Below are positions 24,738-31,899 of a stretch of 31,956 bases of DNA, in pieces; the first letter of the stretch is position 1; each line of letters begins with the position of its first letter. The notes below the pieces were generated by a model. It saw only the letters and a program-made list of their open reading frames with translations, did no database searches and was not told the DNA's origin. This DNA comes from Pseudomonadota bacterium. GTDB taxonomy: Bacteria > Pseudomonadota > Alphaproteobacteria > Rhizobiales > Rhizobiaceae. The stretch is from NCBI GenBank assembly GCA_023399465.1, contig JAEWPB010000009.1, positions 1-31,956 on the forward strand, written 5' to 3'. The position numbers were made by a program, and so were the translations under genes.

Positions 24738-25712
24738 TCAGATGCTGGTTGAATTTGCGTCTTCGGACTTCTTGACCGGCGTCAGCGCGATGGCGCGGCG
24801 CGTGTCGGCGAGGCCAAGGATGACGATGAAGAAGGCGGGGATCGCCATGGTGGCGGCGAGGTAGGCCAGGAGCAGTGCAGGCACGCGCCAGGACTTGCCG
24901 CGGGTGCGATAGTGAATGGCGGCAAAGCCGGCAAGCAGGAAGCCGGCGCCGAAGGTGCCGCATACGACCGCGCCGATCATCGCCGGCACGCCGCCGGAGA
25001 AGCAGGCGAGCAGGCCGCCGAGGAAGATGAACAGCGCGTTGCGGTTCATCCGGAGCGTCGAGGGCATGTCTTCGCGCGGGCGGAAGTTGCGGCCGGACAT
25101 CGTGACGATGCGGGCGGCGAGGTAATAGGCTGCAAAGAGCAACAATACCCACAGCGCGCCCTGCGTCATCGGGAGAAGCAGCAACATCAGGCGCTTCGTC
25201 TGCTCGATCGCGGCCGCGTCGGTCGCAAGAAGCGGCTCCTGGGCCTGCACCGAGGCAATCATGGCGTCGACCAGATTGTCGGTCAGTTCCGGGCCGTAGC
25301 CGACCATGTAGCCGATGATGATGACCGAGGCCGAAACGAGCGCGCAGAGATGTGTCAGGATGTCGGAAAGCGGGTACCAGGCAAGCAGATGATCGGGGCC
25401 GCCGAGTTCGGAGGCCGGACGCGCCAGGTTGGCGAGGTGGCTGAGCCAGCCGGCCGGCGCCAGCGTGACGAGCACCATCGACAGCGCAAACATCGGCGAA
25501 ACGCTCGCGGCGCCAATGACGGCGGCGGTGATGATCGCAACGACTGCGGCAGGAACGCCCCAGCCGAGACCGACGATCAGCACCGGCATCGCGGAGGCGG
25601 CATAAAGGAAGGCGGCAAGGGACAGTTGATGGCTCGCGCCCAACACCAGGAAGGCGGCGGTGATGCCGGCAAGGAAACCGGTCAGGAGCGTTTTCGAGTC
25701 CAAAAATTTCAC
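24738..25712 (-). CDS. DUF2232 family membrane protein
   Basis: A 324-residue integral membrane protein of unknown function. Eight or more hydrophobic segments are visible, beginning TGFLAGITAAFLVLGASHQL (about 11-30), with clusters around 40-90, 100-150, 175-205 and 230-305. The LGWGVPAAVVAIITAAVIGA segment near 48-67 is characteristic of DUF2232, a family often found between rpsR and rplI in alphaproteobacteria, as here. Position inside a ribosomal operon is conserved but does not show a role in translation; some related multi-spanning proteins resemble vitamin-transport or polysaccharide-ring components. It lies 195 bases after rpsR, with a hairpin in that gap, so its level may be set lower than that of the ribosomal proteins. 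Confidence 0.8.
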   Translation of the reverse strand: MKFLDSKTLLTGFLAGITAAFLVLGASHQLSLAAFLYAASAMPVLIVGLGWGVPAAVVAIITAAVIGAASVSPMFALSMVLVTLAPAGWLSHLANLARPASELGGPDHLLAWYPLSDILTHLCALVSASVIIIGYMVGYGPELTDNLVDAMIASVQAQEPLLATDAAAIEQTKRLMLLLLPMTQGALWVLLLFAAYYLAARIVTMSGRNFRPREDMPSTLRMNRNALFIFLGGLLACFSGGVPAMIGAVVCGTFGAGFLLAGFAAIHYRTRGKSWRVPALLLAYLAATMAIPAFFIVILGLADTRRAIALTPVKKSEDANSTSI

Positions 25713-25862
25713 GTCGCTGTCCTGCTGTTCAAGCAGTTAGAGGAAGTTCCTGATTGAATTCAGCAACCATTCCCCAACATGGGATTTCACCGAAAGCCGT
25801 CGCTCAAAAGCGAAGCCCTGCGGCACCGGGGTCTCCGATCCGCGCCCATCGCGGAAGGGAAA

Positions 25863-25886
25863 GGGGAAGGCAAGGCTGCCTTCCCC
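25863..25886 (-). terminator. Hairpin after rpsR, weak terminator or attenuator
   Basis: GGGGAAGGCA (25863-25872) and TGCCTTCCCC (25877-25886) make a 10-base-pair perfect stem with a four-base loop. On the minus strand it is followed by TTTCCCTTCC, a poor U-tract. It begins 21 bases past the rpsR stop and may reduce read-through into the DUF2232-rplI part of the operon. Confidence 0.55.
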
Positions 25887-25907
25887 GAATCTTGTACCGT
25901 CGACCGA

Positions 25908-26156
25908 TTAGGAAACGACGTAGGGCAGCAGGCCGAGGAAACGGGCGCGCTTGATCGCCTTGGCGAGTTCGCGCTGCTTCTTCTGGGAAACGGCCGTGAT
26001 GCGGGAAGGAACGATCTTGCCGCGCTCGGAAATGTAGCGCTGCAGCAGACGGATGTCCTTGTAGTCGATCTTCGGAGCGTTTGCGCCGGAGAACGGGCAG
26101 GTCTTGCGACGGCGATGGAACGGGCGGCGTACCGGAGCGGAGGATGCTTCAGCCAT
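25908..26156 (-). CDS. rpsR: 30S ribosomal protein S18
   Basis: A small-subunit platform protein that pairs with S6. The 82-residue sequence has the basic N-terminus with the PFHRRRKTCPFSG pattern (about 11-23), then IDYKDIRLLQRYISERGKIV (about 30-49) and the conserved RRVTAV-type stretch here read as SRITAVSQKKQRELAKAIKRAR, closing with FLGLLPYV. All family hallmarks and the length fit. It lies 13 bases after rpsF, the usual arrangement since the two proteins bind each other in the ribosome. Confidence 0.97.
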   Translation of the reverse strand: MAEASSAPVRRPFHRRRKTCPFSGANAPKIDYKDIRLLQRYISERGKIVPSRITAVSQKKQRELAKAIKRARFLGLLPYVVS

Positions 26157-26169
26157 ATCTCAAATCTCC

Positions 26170-26610
26170 TTATGCACGGTCTTCGCGCGGACGGCGCGGT
26201 TCGCGATCGCCACGATCCGGGCGGGGGCCACGGTCGCCGAAGCCGCCTTCACGCGGGCCACGGCCTTCGCGCGGACGGTCGTCGCGGTCACGCTTCTGCA
26301 TCATCGCAGACGGGCCTTCTTCGTGCTTCTCGACGGCAATCGTCATGTAGCGAAGAACGTCTTCGTTGATGCGCATCTGGCGTTCCATTTCCTGGATCGC
26401 AGCAGCCGGAGCATCGATGTCCATCAGCGCGTAGTGAGCCTTGCGGTTCTTGTTGATCCGGTAGGTGAGGGTCTTGAGACCCCAGTTTTCAATACGCCCG
26501 ACCTTGCCGCCGTTTGCTTCGATGACACCCTTGTACTGTTCTACGAGGGCGTCGACCTGCTGTGCGGACACATCCTGCCGGGCAAGGAATACATGTTCGT
26601 AAAGAGCCAT
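26170..26610 (-). CDS. rpsF: 30S ribosomal protein S6
   Basis: A ferredoxin-like-fold protein of the small-subunit platform. The core (residues 1-100) shows MALYEHVFLARQDVS, the NWGLKTLTYRINKNRKAHY segment (about 43-61) and a DEDVLRYM-like strand (here INEDVLRYMTI, near 81-91). The remaining 40 or so residues are a tail rich in Arg, Gly, Asp and Pro (repeats such as PREG, DRG, RPDRGDR), well beyond the core and likely unstructured. E. coli S6 has an acidic tail processed by RimK; this tail is different in kind, being mixed-charge. It is the first gene of rpsF-rpsR-DUF2232-rplI. Confidence 0.97.
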   Translation of the reverse strand: MALYEHVFLARQDVSAQQVDALVEQYKGVIEANGGKVGRIENWGLKTLTYRINKNRKAHYALMDIDAPAAAIQEMERQMRINEDVLRYMTIAVEKHEEGPSAMMQKRDRDDRPREGRGPREGGFGDRGPRPDRGDREPRRPREDRA

Positions 26611-26834
26611 GATGACTTTGCCTTTCTTGCGTTTAATCGTTCACCCGGATCCGGCGGCTAAGCCTCAACGACTGTTCCTAAAGGGCATGACTGCCCGGCA
26701 AGAAAAGCGTTCCATCGAGACGGTCGAGAGCGGAGACACGGGAGGCTGGAACGCTGCCGTTCCGAACGGCTCCTCAGCGAAGCCGGCCCTCCGTTCAGCC
26801 ACCAGCCAGGAGACCGGGTGTTGCGAACAGCGTG

Positions 26835-26862
26835 CTTATACGGGTTTTTGCCGGCAACGCAA
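26835..26862 (-). promoter_or_regulatory. Probable promoter of the rpsF operon
   Basis: On the minus strand TTGCGT (26857-26862) and TATAAG (26835-26840) are separated by 16 bases. The minus-10 matches five of six consensus bases. It lies just after the terminator of the upstream gene, as expected for a fresh start; the leader to rpsF would be about 220 bases, long enough for ribosomal-protein feedback control. Confidence 0.5.
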
Positions 26863-26874
26863 GGCTTGTGTCGC

Positions 26875-26909
26875 AAAAAGCCTCGCGCCACCGGGGTGAA
26901 GGCGCGAGG
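26875..26909 (-). terminator. Intrinsic terminator of the aldo/keto reductase gene
   Basis: On the minus strand CCTCGCGCC pairs with GGCGCGAGG (9 perfect base pairs, 11-base loop), followed by CTTTTT. It lies 21 bases past the stop codon. Confidence 0.9.
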
Positions 26910-26930
26910 GGCGGTCCGTTTTCGACCGTT

Positions 26931-27974
26931 TCACATCGGCAGCGGATAGAGCCGGTGGACCTTCTCGATCTCCTTCAGCACCTCGGGCGACAGCGTCACG
27001 TCGGCGGCGGCGATGTCGGTCTTCAACTGATCCATTGTCGTTGCGCCGATGATCACCGAGGCCATGAAGGGCTTCGTCAGGCAGTAGGCGAGCGCCATCT
27101 GCGCGAGATCGAACCCGTGACGCTTCGCGATGTCGAGATAGGCCTTGACCGCCGGCTCCTGCAGTGGCTGCAGACGACCGCCGAGATTGCGGTTGAGTGA
27201 GGCGCGGGAGCCTACGGGAACCGCTCCGTCGAGATACTTGCCGCTGAGGATCCCGGCTGCGAGCGGCGAATAGGCGAGCAGGCTCACATCCTCATGGTGG
27301 GACAGTTCGGCCATGTCGAGATCGTAGTGCCGGTAGAGAAGATTGTACTCGTTCTGGACGGTCGCGACTCGCGGCAGGCCCCTTGTCTCGGCGAGCGTCA
27401 GGTATTTCTGCGTACCCCAGGTCGTCTCGTTCGAGAGGCCGATCGCGCGGATCTTGCCCGCCTTTACCTGTTCGTCGAGGGTCTCGAGAATCATCAGGAT
27501 GTCGGCGGCAGCCTTCTGGCGATCCTGCCGATAGGGATTGTAGTCCCAGTTCTGGCGGAAGTGGAAATGTCCCCGGTTCGGCCAATGGATCTGATAGAGA
27601 TCAATGTAGTCGGTGCGCAGCCGCTTCAGGCTTGCATCCAGCGCCTCGCGGATGCCGGCGGCATCGACCGGGCGCGCGTCGCGGATGTAGGGACGGCCGG
27701 GGCCGGCGACCTTGGTCGCGAGCACGACGTCTGCGCGCTTGCCGGTGCTGGCGAACCAGTTGCCGATGAATTCCTCTGTCTTGCCGTAGGTTTCCGCCGA
27801 TAGCGGCGTGGTCGGATAGAGCTCGGCGGTATCGAAGAAGTTGACGCCGTGTTCGACGGAATAGTCCATCTGGGCGTGGGCCTCGGCTTCGCTGTTCTGG
27901 CTGCCCCAGGTCATGGTTCCGAGGCAGATTTCGGAGACCGAAATGTCGGTGCGACCCAGCTTGTGGTATTTCAT
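26931..27974 (-). CDS. Aldo/keto reductase, Tas-like
   Basis: A 347-residue NADPH-dependent oxidoreductase of the aldo/keto reductase superfamily, close in form to E. coli Tas; the natural substrate is unknown. The (beta/alpha)8 barrel starts MKYHKLGRTDISVSEICLG. The catalytic tetrad is visible: Asp in NFFDTAELYP with Tyr a few residues on, Lys in VLATKVAG and His in LYQIHWPNRG. The NADPH-binding C-terminal part (VIIGATTMDQLKTDI) is intact. Two further in-frame ATGs lie just upstream (27977 and 27983); 27974 was chosen because homologues usually begin MKY. The frame is open up to 28178 but that stretch is rich in promoter-like repeats and looks non-coding. It is divergent from fabD. Confidence 0.88.
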   Translation of the reverse strand: MKYHKLGRTDISVSEICLGTMTWGSQNSEAEAHAQMDYSVEHGVNFFDTAELYPTTPLSAETYGKTEEFIGNWFASTGKRADVVLATKVAGPGRPYIRDARPVDAAGIREALDASLKRLRTDYIDLYQIHWPNRGHFHFRQNWDYNPYRQDRQKAAADILMILETLDEQVKAGKIRAIGLSNETTWGTQKYLTLAETRGLPRVATVQNEYNLLYRHYDLDMAELSHHEDVSLLAYSPLAAGILSGKYLDGAVPVGSRASLNRNLGGRLQPLQEPAVKAYLDIAKRHGFDLAQMALAYCLTKPFMASVIIGATTMDQLKTDIAAADVTLSPEVLKEIEKVHRLYPLPM

Positions 27975-28002
27975 CATTTGCATCCCGCTATATAGAAGAC
28001 GG

Positions 28003-28086
28003 CGCAAATCTAGGGTCGTTTTGCGGAAGCGCAAGAAATCCTTTTGCGATTGCGCGAGTGATGTAAGGATGGTTTTCGCAGTTGCG
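28003..28086. repeat. Cluster of TTGCG/CGCAA pentamers between the aldo/keto reductase and fabD
   Basis: CGCAA occurs at 28003 and 28030, and TTGCG at 28021, 28044, 28050 and 28082, so six copies in 84 bases. Two sets form dyads: TTGCG-GAAG-CGCAA (28021-28034) and CGCAA with TTGCG across nine bases (28030-28048). It lies in the 191-base divergent region, suitable for an operator serving either gene. Confidence 0.45.
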
Positions 28087-28104
28087 GAAAGGGTGGTCGC
28101 ACTA

Positions 28105-28133
28105 TTGACTCCCGTGACAGGAATGTGAATGGA
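28105..28133 (+). promoter_or_regulatory. Possible promoter of fabD
   Basis: TTGACT at 28105-28110 is a good minus-35 match; seventeen bases later the sequence is AATGGA (28128-28133), a poor minus-10. Transcription would start about 26 bases before the fabD ATG. Only the minus-35 is persuasive. Confidence 0.3.
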
Positions 28134-28165
28134 AGGGGAAAAACGACCGGAAAGGACGTATTCCA

Positions 28166-29110
28166 ATGACAATCGCATTCACATTTCCGGGGCAGGGCAG
28201 CCAATCCGTCGGCATGGGCAAGGAGCTCGCCGACAACTTCGCCGAGGCCCGCACCGTCTTCGAAGAAGTGGACGACGCGCTTGGCGAGAAGCTCTCCGAC
28301 ATCATCTGGAACGGTCCTGAAGAGACGCTGACGCTGACGGCGAACGCCCAGCCGGCGCTGATGGCCGTGTCGATCGCCGCCGTCCGGGCGATGCAGGCCA
28401 GGGGCCTCGATCTCAAGGAGAAGGTCGCCTACGTGGCCGGCCATTCGCTCGGCGAGTATTCGGCGCTCTGTGCTGCCGGCATGTTCTCGCTTGCCGATAC
28501 GGCCCGCCTGCTGCGCATTCGCGGCAACGCGATGCAGGCCGCGGTTCCGGTCGGTGCCGGCGCGATGGCTGCGATCATCGGTCTCGAGCACGGCGATGTC
28601 GAGGCGACCTGCGTCGAGGCTTCCGCCGTCGGTCCCTGCCAGATCGCCAACGACAACGGCGGCGGCCAGATCGTCATTTCGGGCGCCAAGGCGGCTGTCG
28701 AGAAGGCGGCCGAAATTGCGACTGCCAAGGGCGCCAAGCGTGCAATCCTCCTGCCGGTTTCCGCGCCGTTCCATTCGGCGCTGATGGCGCCGGCTGCCGA
28801 CGCCATGCGCGAGGCGCTTGCCGGCGTTGCCAAGCAGAACCCGGTGGTCCCGGTCATCGCCAATGTGCGCGCCGCCCCGGTCAGCGATGCCGACGAGATC
28901 GCTCGCCTGCTCGTGGAGCAGGTGACCGGCCAGGTCCGGTGGCGCGAAACCGTAGAATGGTTTGCTGCCAACAACGTCACGACCCTCTATGAAGTCGGCG
29001 CCGGAAAGGTGCTGAGCGGCCTTGCCCGCCGGATCGACAAGTCGGTGTCGAGCACCGCCGTCGGTACGCCTGCCGAGGTCGATGCGGCGCTTGCCGCCAT
29101 CCTCGGCTGA
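28166..29110 (+). CDS. fabD: Malonyl-CoA--acyl carrier protein transacylase
   Basis: Transfers malonyl from CoA to ACP to feed fatty-acid elongation. The 314-residue protein has the N-terminal FTFPGQGSQ (6-14), the nucleophile elbow GHSLGEY with Ser94, an oxyanion-side Gln in GQGSQ, an active-site Arg expected near 119 (LLRIRGNAMQ) and the catalytic His in SAPFHSALM near 205. AAAGGA lies eleven bases before the ATG. It is the first gene in the plus-strand fatty-acid set; plsX and fabH, which precede it in E. coli, are not here. The gap to fabG is 123 bases. Confidence 0.97.
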   Translation: MTIAFTFPGQGSQSVGMGKELADNFAEARTVFEEVDDALGEKLSDIIWNGPEETLTLTANAQPALMAVSIAAVRAMQARGLDLKEKVAYVAGHSLGEYSALCAAGMFSLADTARLLRIRGNAMQAAVPVGAGAMAAIIGLEHGDVEATCVEASAVGPCQIANDNGGGQIVISGAKAAVEKAAEIATAKGAKRAILLPVSAPFHSALMAPAADAMREALAGVAKQNPVVPVIANVRAAPVSDADEIARLLVEQVTGQVRWRETVEWFAANNVTTLYEVGAGKVLSGLARRIDKSVSSTAVGTPAEVDAALAAILG

Positions 29111-29233
29111 CCGGCGTCTTCGCGAGAGCGGAAAGCCGGCATATTCTCTGGTAGGTGACGCTGGCGTTTTGAATTTGCGCGTGATCTTATCGCGAGGCGG
29201 AAGATCGCGGGCCAGGAACAAGGAAGAGCGAAC

Positions 29234-29971
29234 ATGTTTGAACTGACCGGCCGCAAGGCACTGGTAACCGGCGCAACCGGTGGGATCGGTGAAGAGATCG
29301 CGCGGATGCTGCATGCGCAGGGCGCGATCGTCGGTCTGCACGGTACGCGTGCGGAGAAGCTCGAGGCGCTGGCGGCGGAACTTGGCGATCGAGCCATGAT
29401 CTTCCCGGCCAACCTCGCGGATCGCGATCAGGTCAATGCTCTCGGCGAGCGTGCCGAAGAGGAACTTGGCGGCGTCGACATTCTCGTCAACAATGCGGGC
29501 ATCACCAAGGACGGACTGTTCGTGCGCATGAGCGATCAGGATTGGGACTCGGTCCTGGAAGTCAACCTGACGGCGGTCTTCCGCCTGACGCGCACCCTTA
29601 CCCATCCGATGATGCGTCGCCGCTTCGGCCGCATCATCAACATCACTTCGATCGTGGGCGTTACCGGCAATCCGGGGCAGGCCAACTACTGCGCCTCCAA
29701 GGCGGGCATGATCGGCTTCTCGAAGTCGCTGGCCCAGGAAATCGCCACGCGCAACGTGACCGTGAACTGCGTCGCGCCGGGCTTCATCGAATCGGCGATG
29801 ACCGGCAAGCTCAACGACAAGCAGAAGGAAGCGATCATGGGCGCGATCCCGATGAAGCGCATGGGCACGGGTGCCGAAGTCGCTTCTGCCGTTACCTATC
29901 TCGCTTCGAACGAGGCAGCCTACATCACCGGCCAGACCATTCACGTCAACGGCGGCATGGCGATGATCTGA
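29234..29971 (+). CDS. fabG: 3-oxoacyl-ACP reductase
   Basis: NADPH-dependent reduction of 3-oxoacyl-ACP to (R)-3-hydroxyacyl-ACP in fatty-acid synthesis. The 245-residue SDR protein has the cofactor loop TGATGGIG (12-19), NNAGIT (86-91) and the catalytic Ser139, Tyr152 and Lys156 (YCASK). The end, GQTIHVNGGMAMI, is the typical FabG C-terminus. AGGAAGAG lies before the ATG. Place between fabD and acpP and sequence both support FabG over the many other SDRs. A 286-base gap follows before acpP, longer than usual for this cluster. Confidence 0.97.
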   Translation: MFELTGRKALVTGATGGIGEEIARMLHAQGAIVGLHGTRAEKLEALAAELGDRAMIFPANLADRDQVNALGERAEEELGGVDILVNNAGITKDGLFVRMSDQDWDSVLEVNLTAVFRLTRTLTHPMMRRRFGRIINITSIVGVTGNPGQANYCASKAGMIGFSKSLAQEIATRNVTVNCVAPGFIESAMTGKLNDKQKEAIMGAIPMKRMGTGAEVASAVTYLASNEAAYITGQTIHVNGGMAMI

Positions 29972-30257
29972 TCGCGGTTGCTGCAATACGGTATTTTGCC
30001 GTTAATTGCATGTTGACCAAACGGAAAGCCGCTATTTTGTGGCTTTGCGCCGGACATAAAGCATGTTAAGCGGGCCATGACTGTGAACAGTCGTCCCGAT
30101 ACGTAGGCGACCGTTGTGCGTGTGCATGGCGTGGTTGTGTGTGATGTCCGGGTAAACGGTTTGCCGCGGTGCTTGCAATAGACGGGCGCTGTGGATTTGA
30201 AACAGGTACGAATGTCATAACGACATTCTGATGAGACAAAAGGTCGAGGATACCGAC
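29972..30257 (+). promoter_or_regulatory. Leader region of acpP with two dyads
   Basis: This 286-base stretch between fabG and acpP has no supported open frame. It holds a palindrome GACTGT-GA-ACAGTC (30079-30092), a GT-rich run (about 30113-30146), and an inverted repeat GAATGTC-ATAAC-GACATTC (30210-30228) only 29 bases before the acpP ATG. TTGACC at 30013-30018 may be a minus-35 but no convincing minus-10 follows at the right distance. The size and content suggest that acpP has its own promoter and control. Confidence 0.45.
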
Positions 30258-30494
30258 ATGAGCGATATCGCAGAACGCGTAAAGAAAATTGTTGTTGATC
30301 ATCTTGGCGTTGACGCCGACAAGGTTGTTGAAGGCGCAAGCTTCATCGACGATCTGGGCGCGGACTCGCTCGACACCGTTGAGCTGGTCATGGCTTTCGA
30401 AGAAGAATTCGGCGTTGAAATCCCGGATGACGCCGCGGATTCGATCCTGACCGTCGGCGACGCCGTCAAGTTCATCGAAAAGGCTCAGGCCTGA
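30258..30494 (+). CDS. acpP: Acyl carrier protein
   Basis: Carries growing acyl chains on a 4'-phosphopantetheine arm. The 78-residue acidic protein (start ATG at 30258, GAGGA nine bases upstream) has the attachment serine Ser37 in GADSLDTVEL, with the usual helices: SDIAERVKKIVVDHLG at the N-terminus, the DSL helix II and EIPDDAADSILTVGDAVKFIE at the end (21 residues, helices III-IV). The frame is open to an ATG at 30231, but that start lacks a ribosome site and would give a non-conserved extension. Codon use is strongly biased, as expected for a highly expressed protein. Confidence 0.98.
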   Translation: MSDIAERVKKIVVDHLGVDADKVVEGASFIDDLGADSLDTVELVMAFEEEFGVEIPDDAADSILTVGDAVKFIEKAQA

Positions 30495-30535
30495 TCGAAT
30501 GTATCCGGGCGGGCCGATTACGGCTCGCTCACTTG

Positions 30536-30560
30536 CAGCCCGGGTCACCGGGCTGTTTTT
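30536..30560 (+). terminator. Intrinsic terminator after acpP
   Basis: CAGCCCGG (30536-30543), loop GTCA, CCGGGCTG (30548-30555), then TTTTT (30556-30560). The stem is perfect over eight base pairs and lies about 40 bases past the acpP stop, so most acpP transcripts should end before fabF. Confidence 0.9.
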
Positions 30561-30564
30561 GTCC

Positions 30565-30570
30565 TATAAT
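30565..30570 (+). promoter_or_regulatory. Consensus minus-10 box ahead of fabF
   Basis: A perfect TATAAT lies five bases past the acpP terminator and 36 bases before the fabF ATG. The minus-35 position at the usual distance falls inside the terminator stem and reads GGGTCA-like, a poor match, so promoter activity is unproven. Confidence 0.35.
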
Positions 30571-30606
30571 GATATCGACTGAATTTTACGGGGTGGATTA
30601 CGGACG

Positions 30607-31869
30607 ATGAGACGTGTCGTTATCACCGGTACCGGCATGGTATCTCCTCTGGGATGTGGCACTGAAGTCACCTGGTCCAGGCTTCTCGCGGGTCAGAATG
30701 GCGCGCGCCTTATCACCGAATTTGAAGTCGAAGATCTTCCTGCGAAGATCGCCTGCCGCATTCCGGTCGGCGACGGCACCGACGGCACCTACAATGCCGA
30801 CGACTGGATGGAGCCGAAGGAACAGCGCAAGGTCGATCCGTTTATCGTCTACGGCATGGCTGCCGCGGACATGGCGCTCGCCGATGCGAACTGGCATCCC
30901 GAGAGCGACGAGGACCAGATCGCCACGGGCGTTCTGATCGGTTCCGGCATCGGCGGCATCGAAGGCATTGTCGAGGCCGGCTATACGCTGCGCGACAAGG
31001 GTCCGCGCCGCATTTCACCATTCTTCATTCCGGGCCGTCTGATCAATCTCGTGTCCGGCCAGGTGTCGATCCGCCACAAGCTGCGCGGGCCGAACCACTC
31101 GGTAGTTACGGCCTGTTCGACCGGCGCCCACGCCATCGGCGACGCAGCGCGCCTGATCGCGCTCGGCGATGCCGATGTGATGGTGGCCGGCGGTACCGAA
31201 TCTCCGATCAGCCGAATTTCGCTGGCCGGCTTTGCCGCCTGCAAGGCGCTCTCGACCCAGAACAACGACGATCCGCAGAAGGCTTCGCGCCCCTATGATC
31301 GCGACCGCGACGGTTTCGTCATGGGCGAAGGTGCGGGCATCGTGGTTCTCGAAGAGCTTGAGCACGCGAAGGCTCGCGGTGCCAAGATCTATGCCGAAGT
31401 GGTCGGTTACGGCCTTTCGGGCGACGCCTATCATATCACTGCGCCGTCGGAAGACGGCGAGGGCGCGTTCCGCTGCATGACCGCTGCCCTGAAGCGGGCC
31501 GGGCTCCAGGCAGCTGATGTCGACTACATCAATGCGCACGGCACCTCCACCATGGCCGACACGATCGAACTCGGCGCAGTCGAGCGTCTGGTCGGCGCTG
31601 CCGCCTCGAAGATCTCGATGTCGTCGACGAAGTCGGCAACCGGTCATCTTCTCGGCGCTGCCGGTGCGATCGAGGCGATCTTCGCGACGCTCGCGATTCG
31701 CGACAACATCGCGCCGCCGACGCTCAACCTCGACAATCCCGAGCGCGAAACGGCGATCGATCTGGTGCCGCACAAGGCGCGCCAGCGCGACATCAACGTG
31801 GCGCTGTCCAACTCCTTCGGGTTTGGCGGCACCAACGCGTCTCTCGTCCTGCGTCGCTACGAGGGCTAA
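30607..31869 (+). CDS. fabF: 3-oxoacyl-ACP synthase II (KAS II)
   Basis: Condenses malonyl-ACP with acyl-ACP to lengthen fatty acids, including the C16:1 to C18:1 step. The 420-residue thiolase-fold protein has the catalytic Cys170 in VTACSTGAHA, His311 in INAHGTSTMAD, Lys342 in SSTKSATGH and His347. The N-terminus MRRVVITGTGMVSPLG and the C-terminus FGFGGTNASLVLRRY are typical. Length is slightly above the 413 residues of E. coli FabF. GGGGTGGA lies before the ATG. It follows acpP, but a terminator and a minus-10 box lie between, so it may be transcribed partly on its own. A 12-base-pair hairpin follows directly after the stop. Confidence 0.97.
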   Translation: MRRVVITGTGMVSPLGCGTEVTWSRLLAGQNGARLITEFEVEDLPAKIACRIPVGDGTDGTYNADDWMEPKEQRKVDPFIVYGMAAADMALADANWHPESDEDQIATGVLIGSGIGGIEGIVEAGYTLRDKGPRRISPFFIPGRLINLVSGQVSIRHKLRGPNHSVVTACSTGAHAIGDAARLIALGDADVMVAGGTESPISRISLAGFAACKALSTQNNDDPQKASRPYDRDRDGFVMGEGAGIVVLEELEHAKARGAKIYAEVVGYGLSGDAYHITAPSEDGEGAFRCMTAALKRAGLQAADVDYINAHGTSTMADTIELGAVERLVGAAASKISMSSTKSATGHLLGAAGAIEAIFATLAIRDNIAPPTLNLDNPERETAIDLVPHKARQRDINVALSNSFGFGGTNASLVLRRYEG

Positions 31870-31870
31870 A

Positions 31871-31899
31871 CTGTCTGTGCAGCGTGACTGCACAGACAG
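31871..31899 (+). terminator. Long perfect hairpin directly after fabF
   Basis: CTGTCTGTGCAG (31871-31882) pairs perfectly with CTGCACAGACAG (31888-31899) across a five-base loop, beginning one base after the fabF stop codon. It is followed by AAATG, with no T-run, so it is not a standard intrinsic terminator. It may protect the 3' end of the message or lower read-through into the next gene, which starts beyond the window. Confidence 0.45.

Larger units (their letters stand above)
26611..26930. other. Intergenic region between the aldo/keto reductase and rpsF
   Basis: This 320-base gap carries, in the direction of minus-strand transcription, the terminator of the aldo/keto reductase (26875-26909), then a candidate rpsF promoter (26835-26862), then a leader of about 220 bases. 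No open frame with support was seen in it. Confidence 0.6.

Noticed and set aside
28010..29986. Minus-strand open frame of about 658 codons opposite fabD and fabG
   Set aside because: It is antisense to two certain genes and runs through their intergenic gap; its product resembles no family and is rich in His, Arg and Asp, as shadow frames here usually are.
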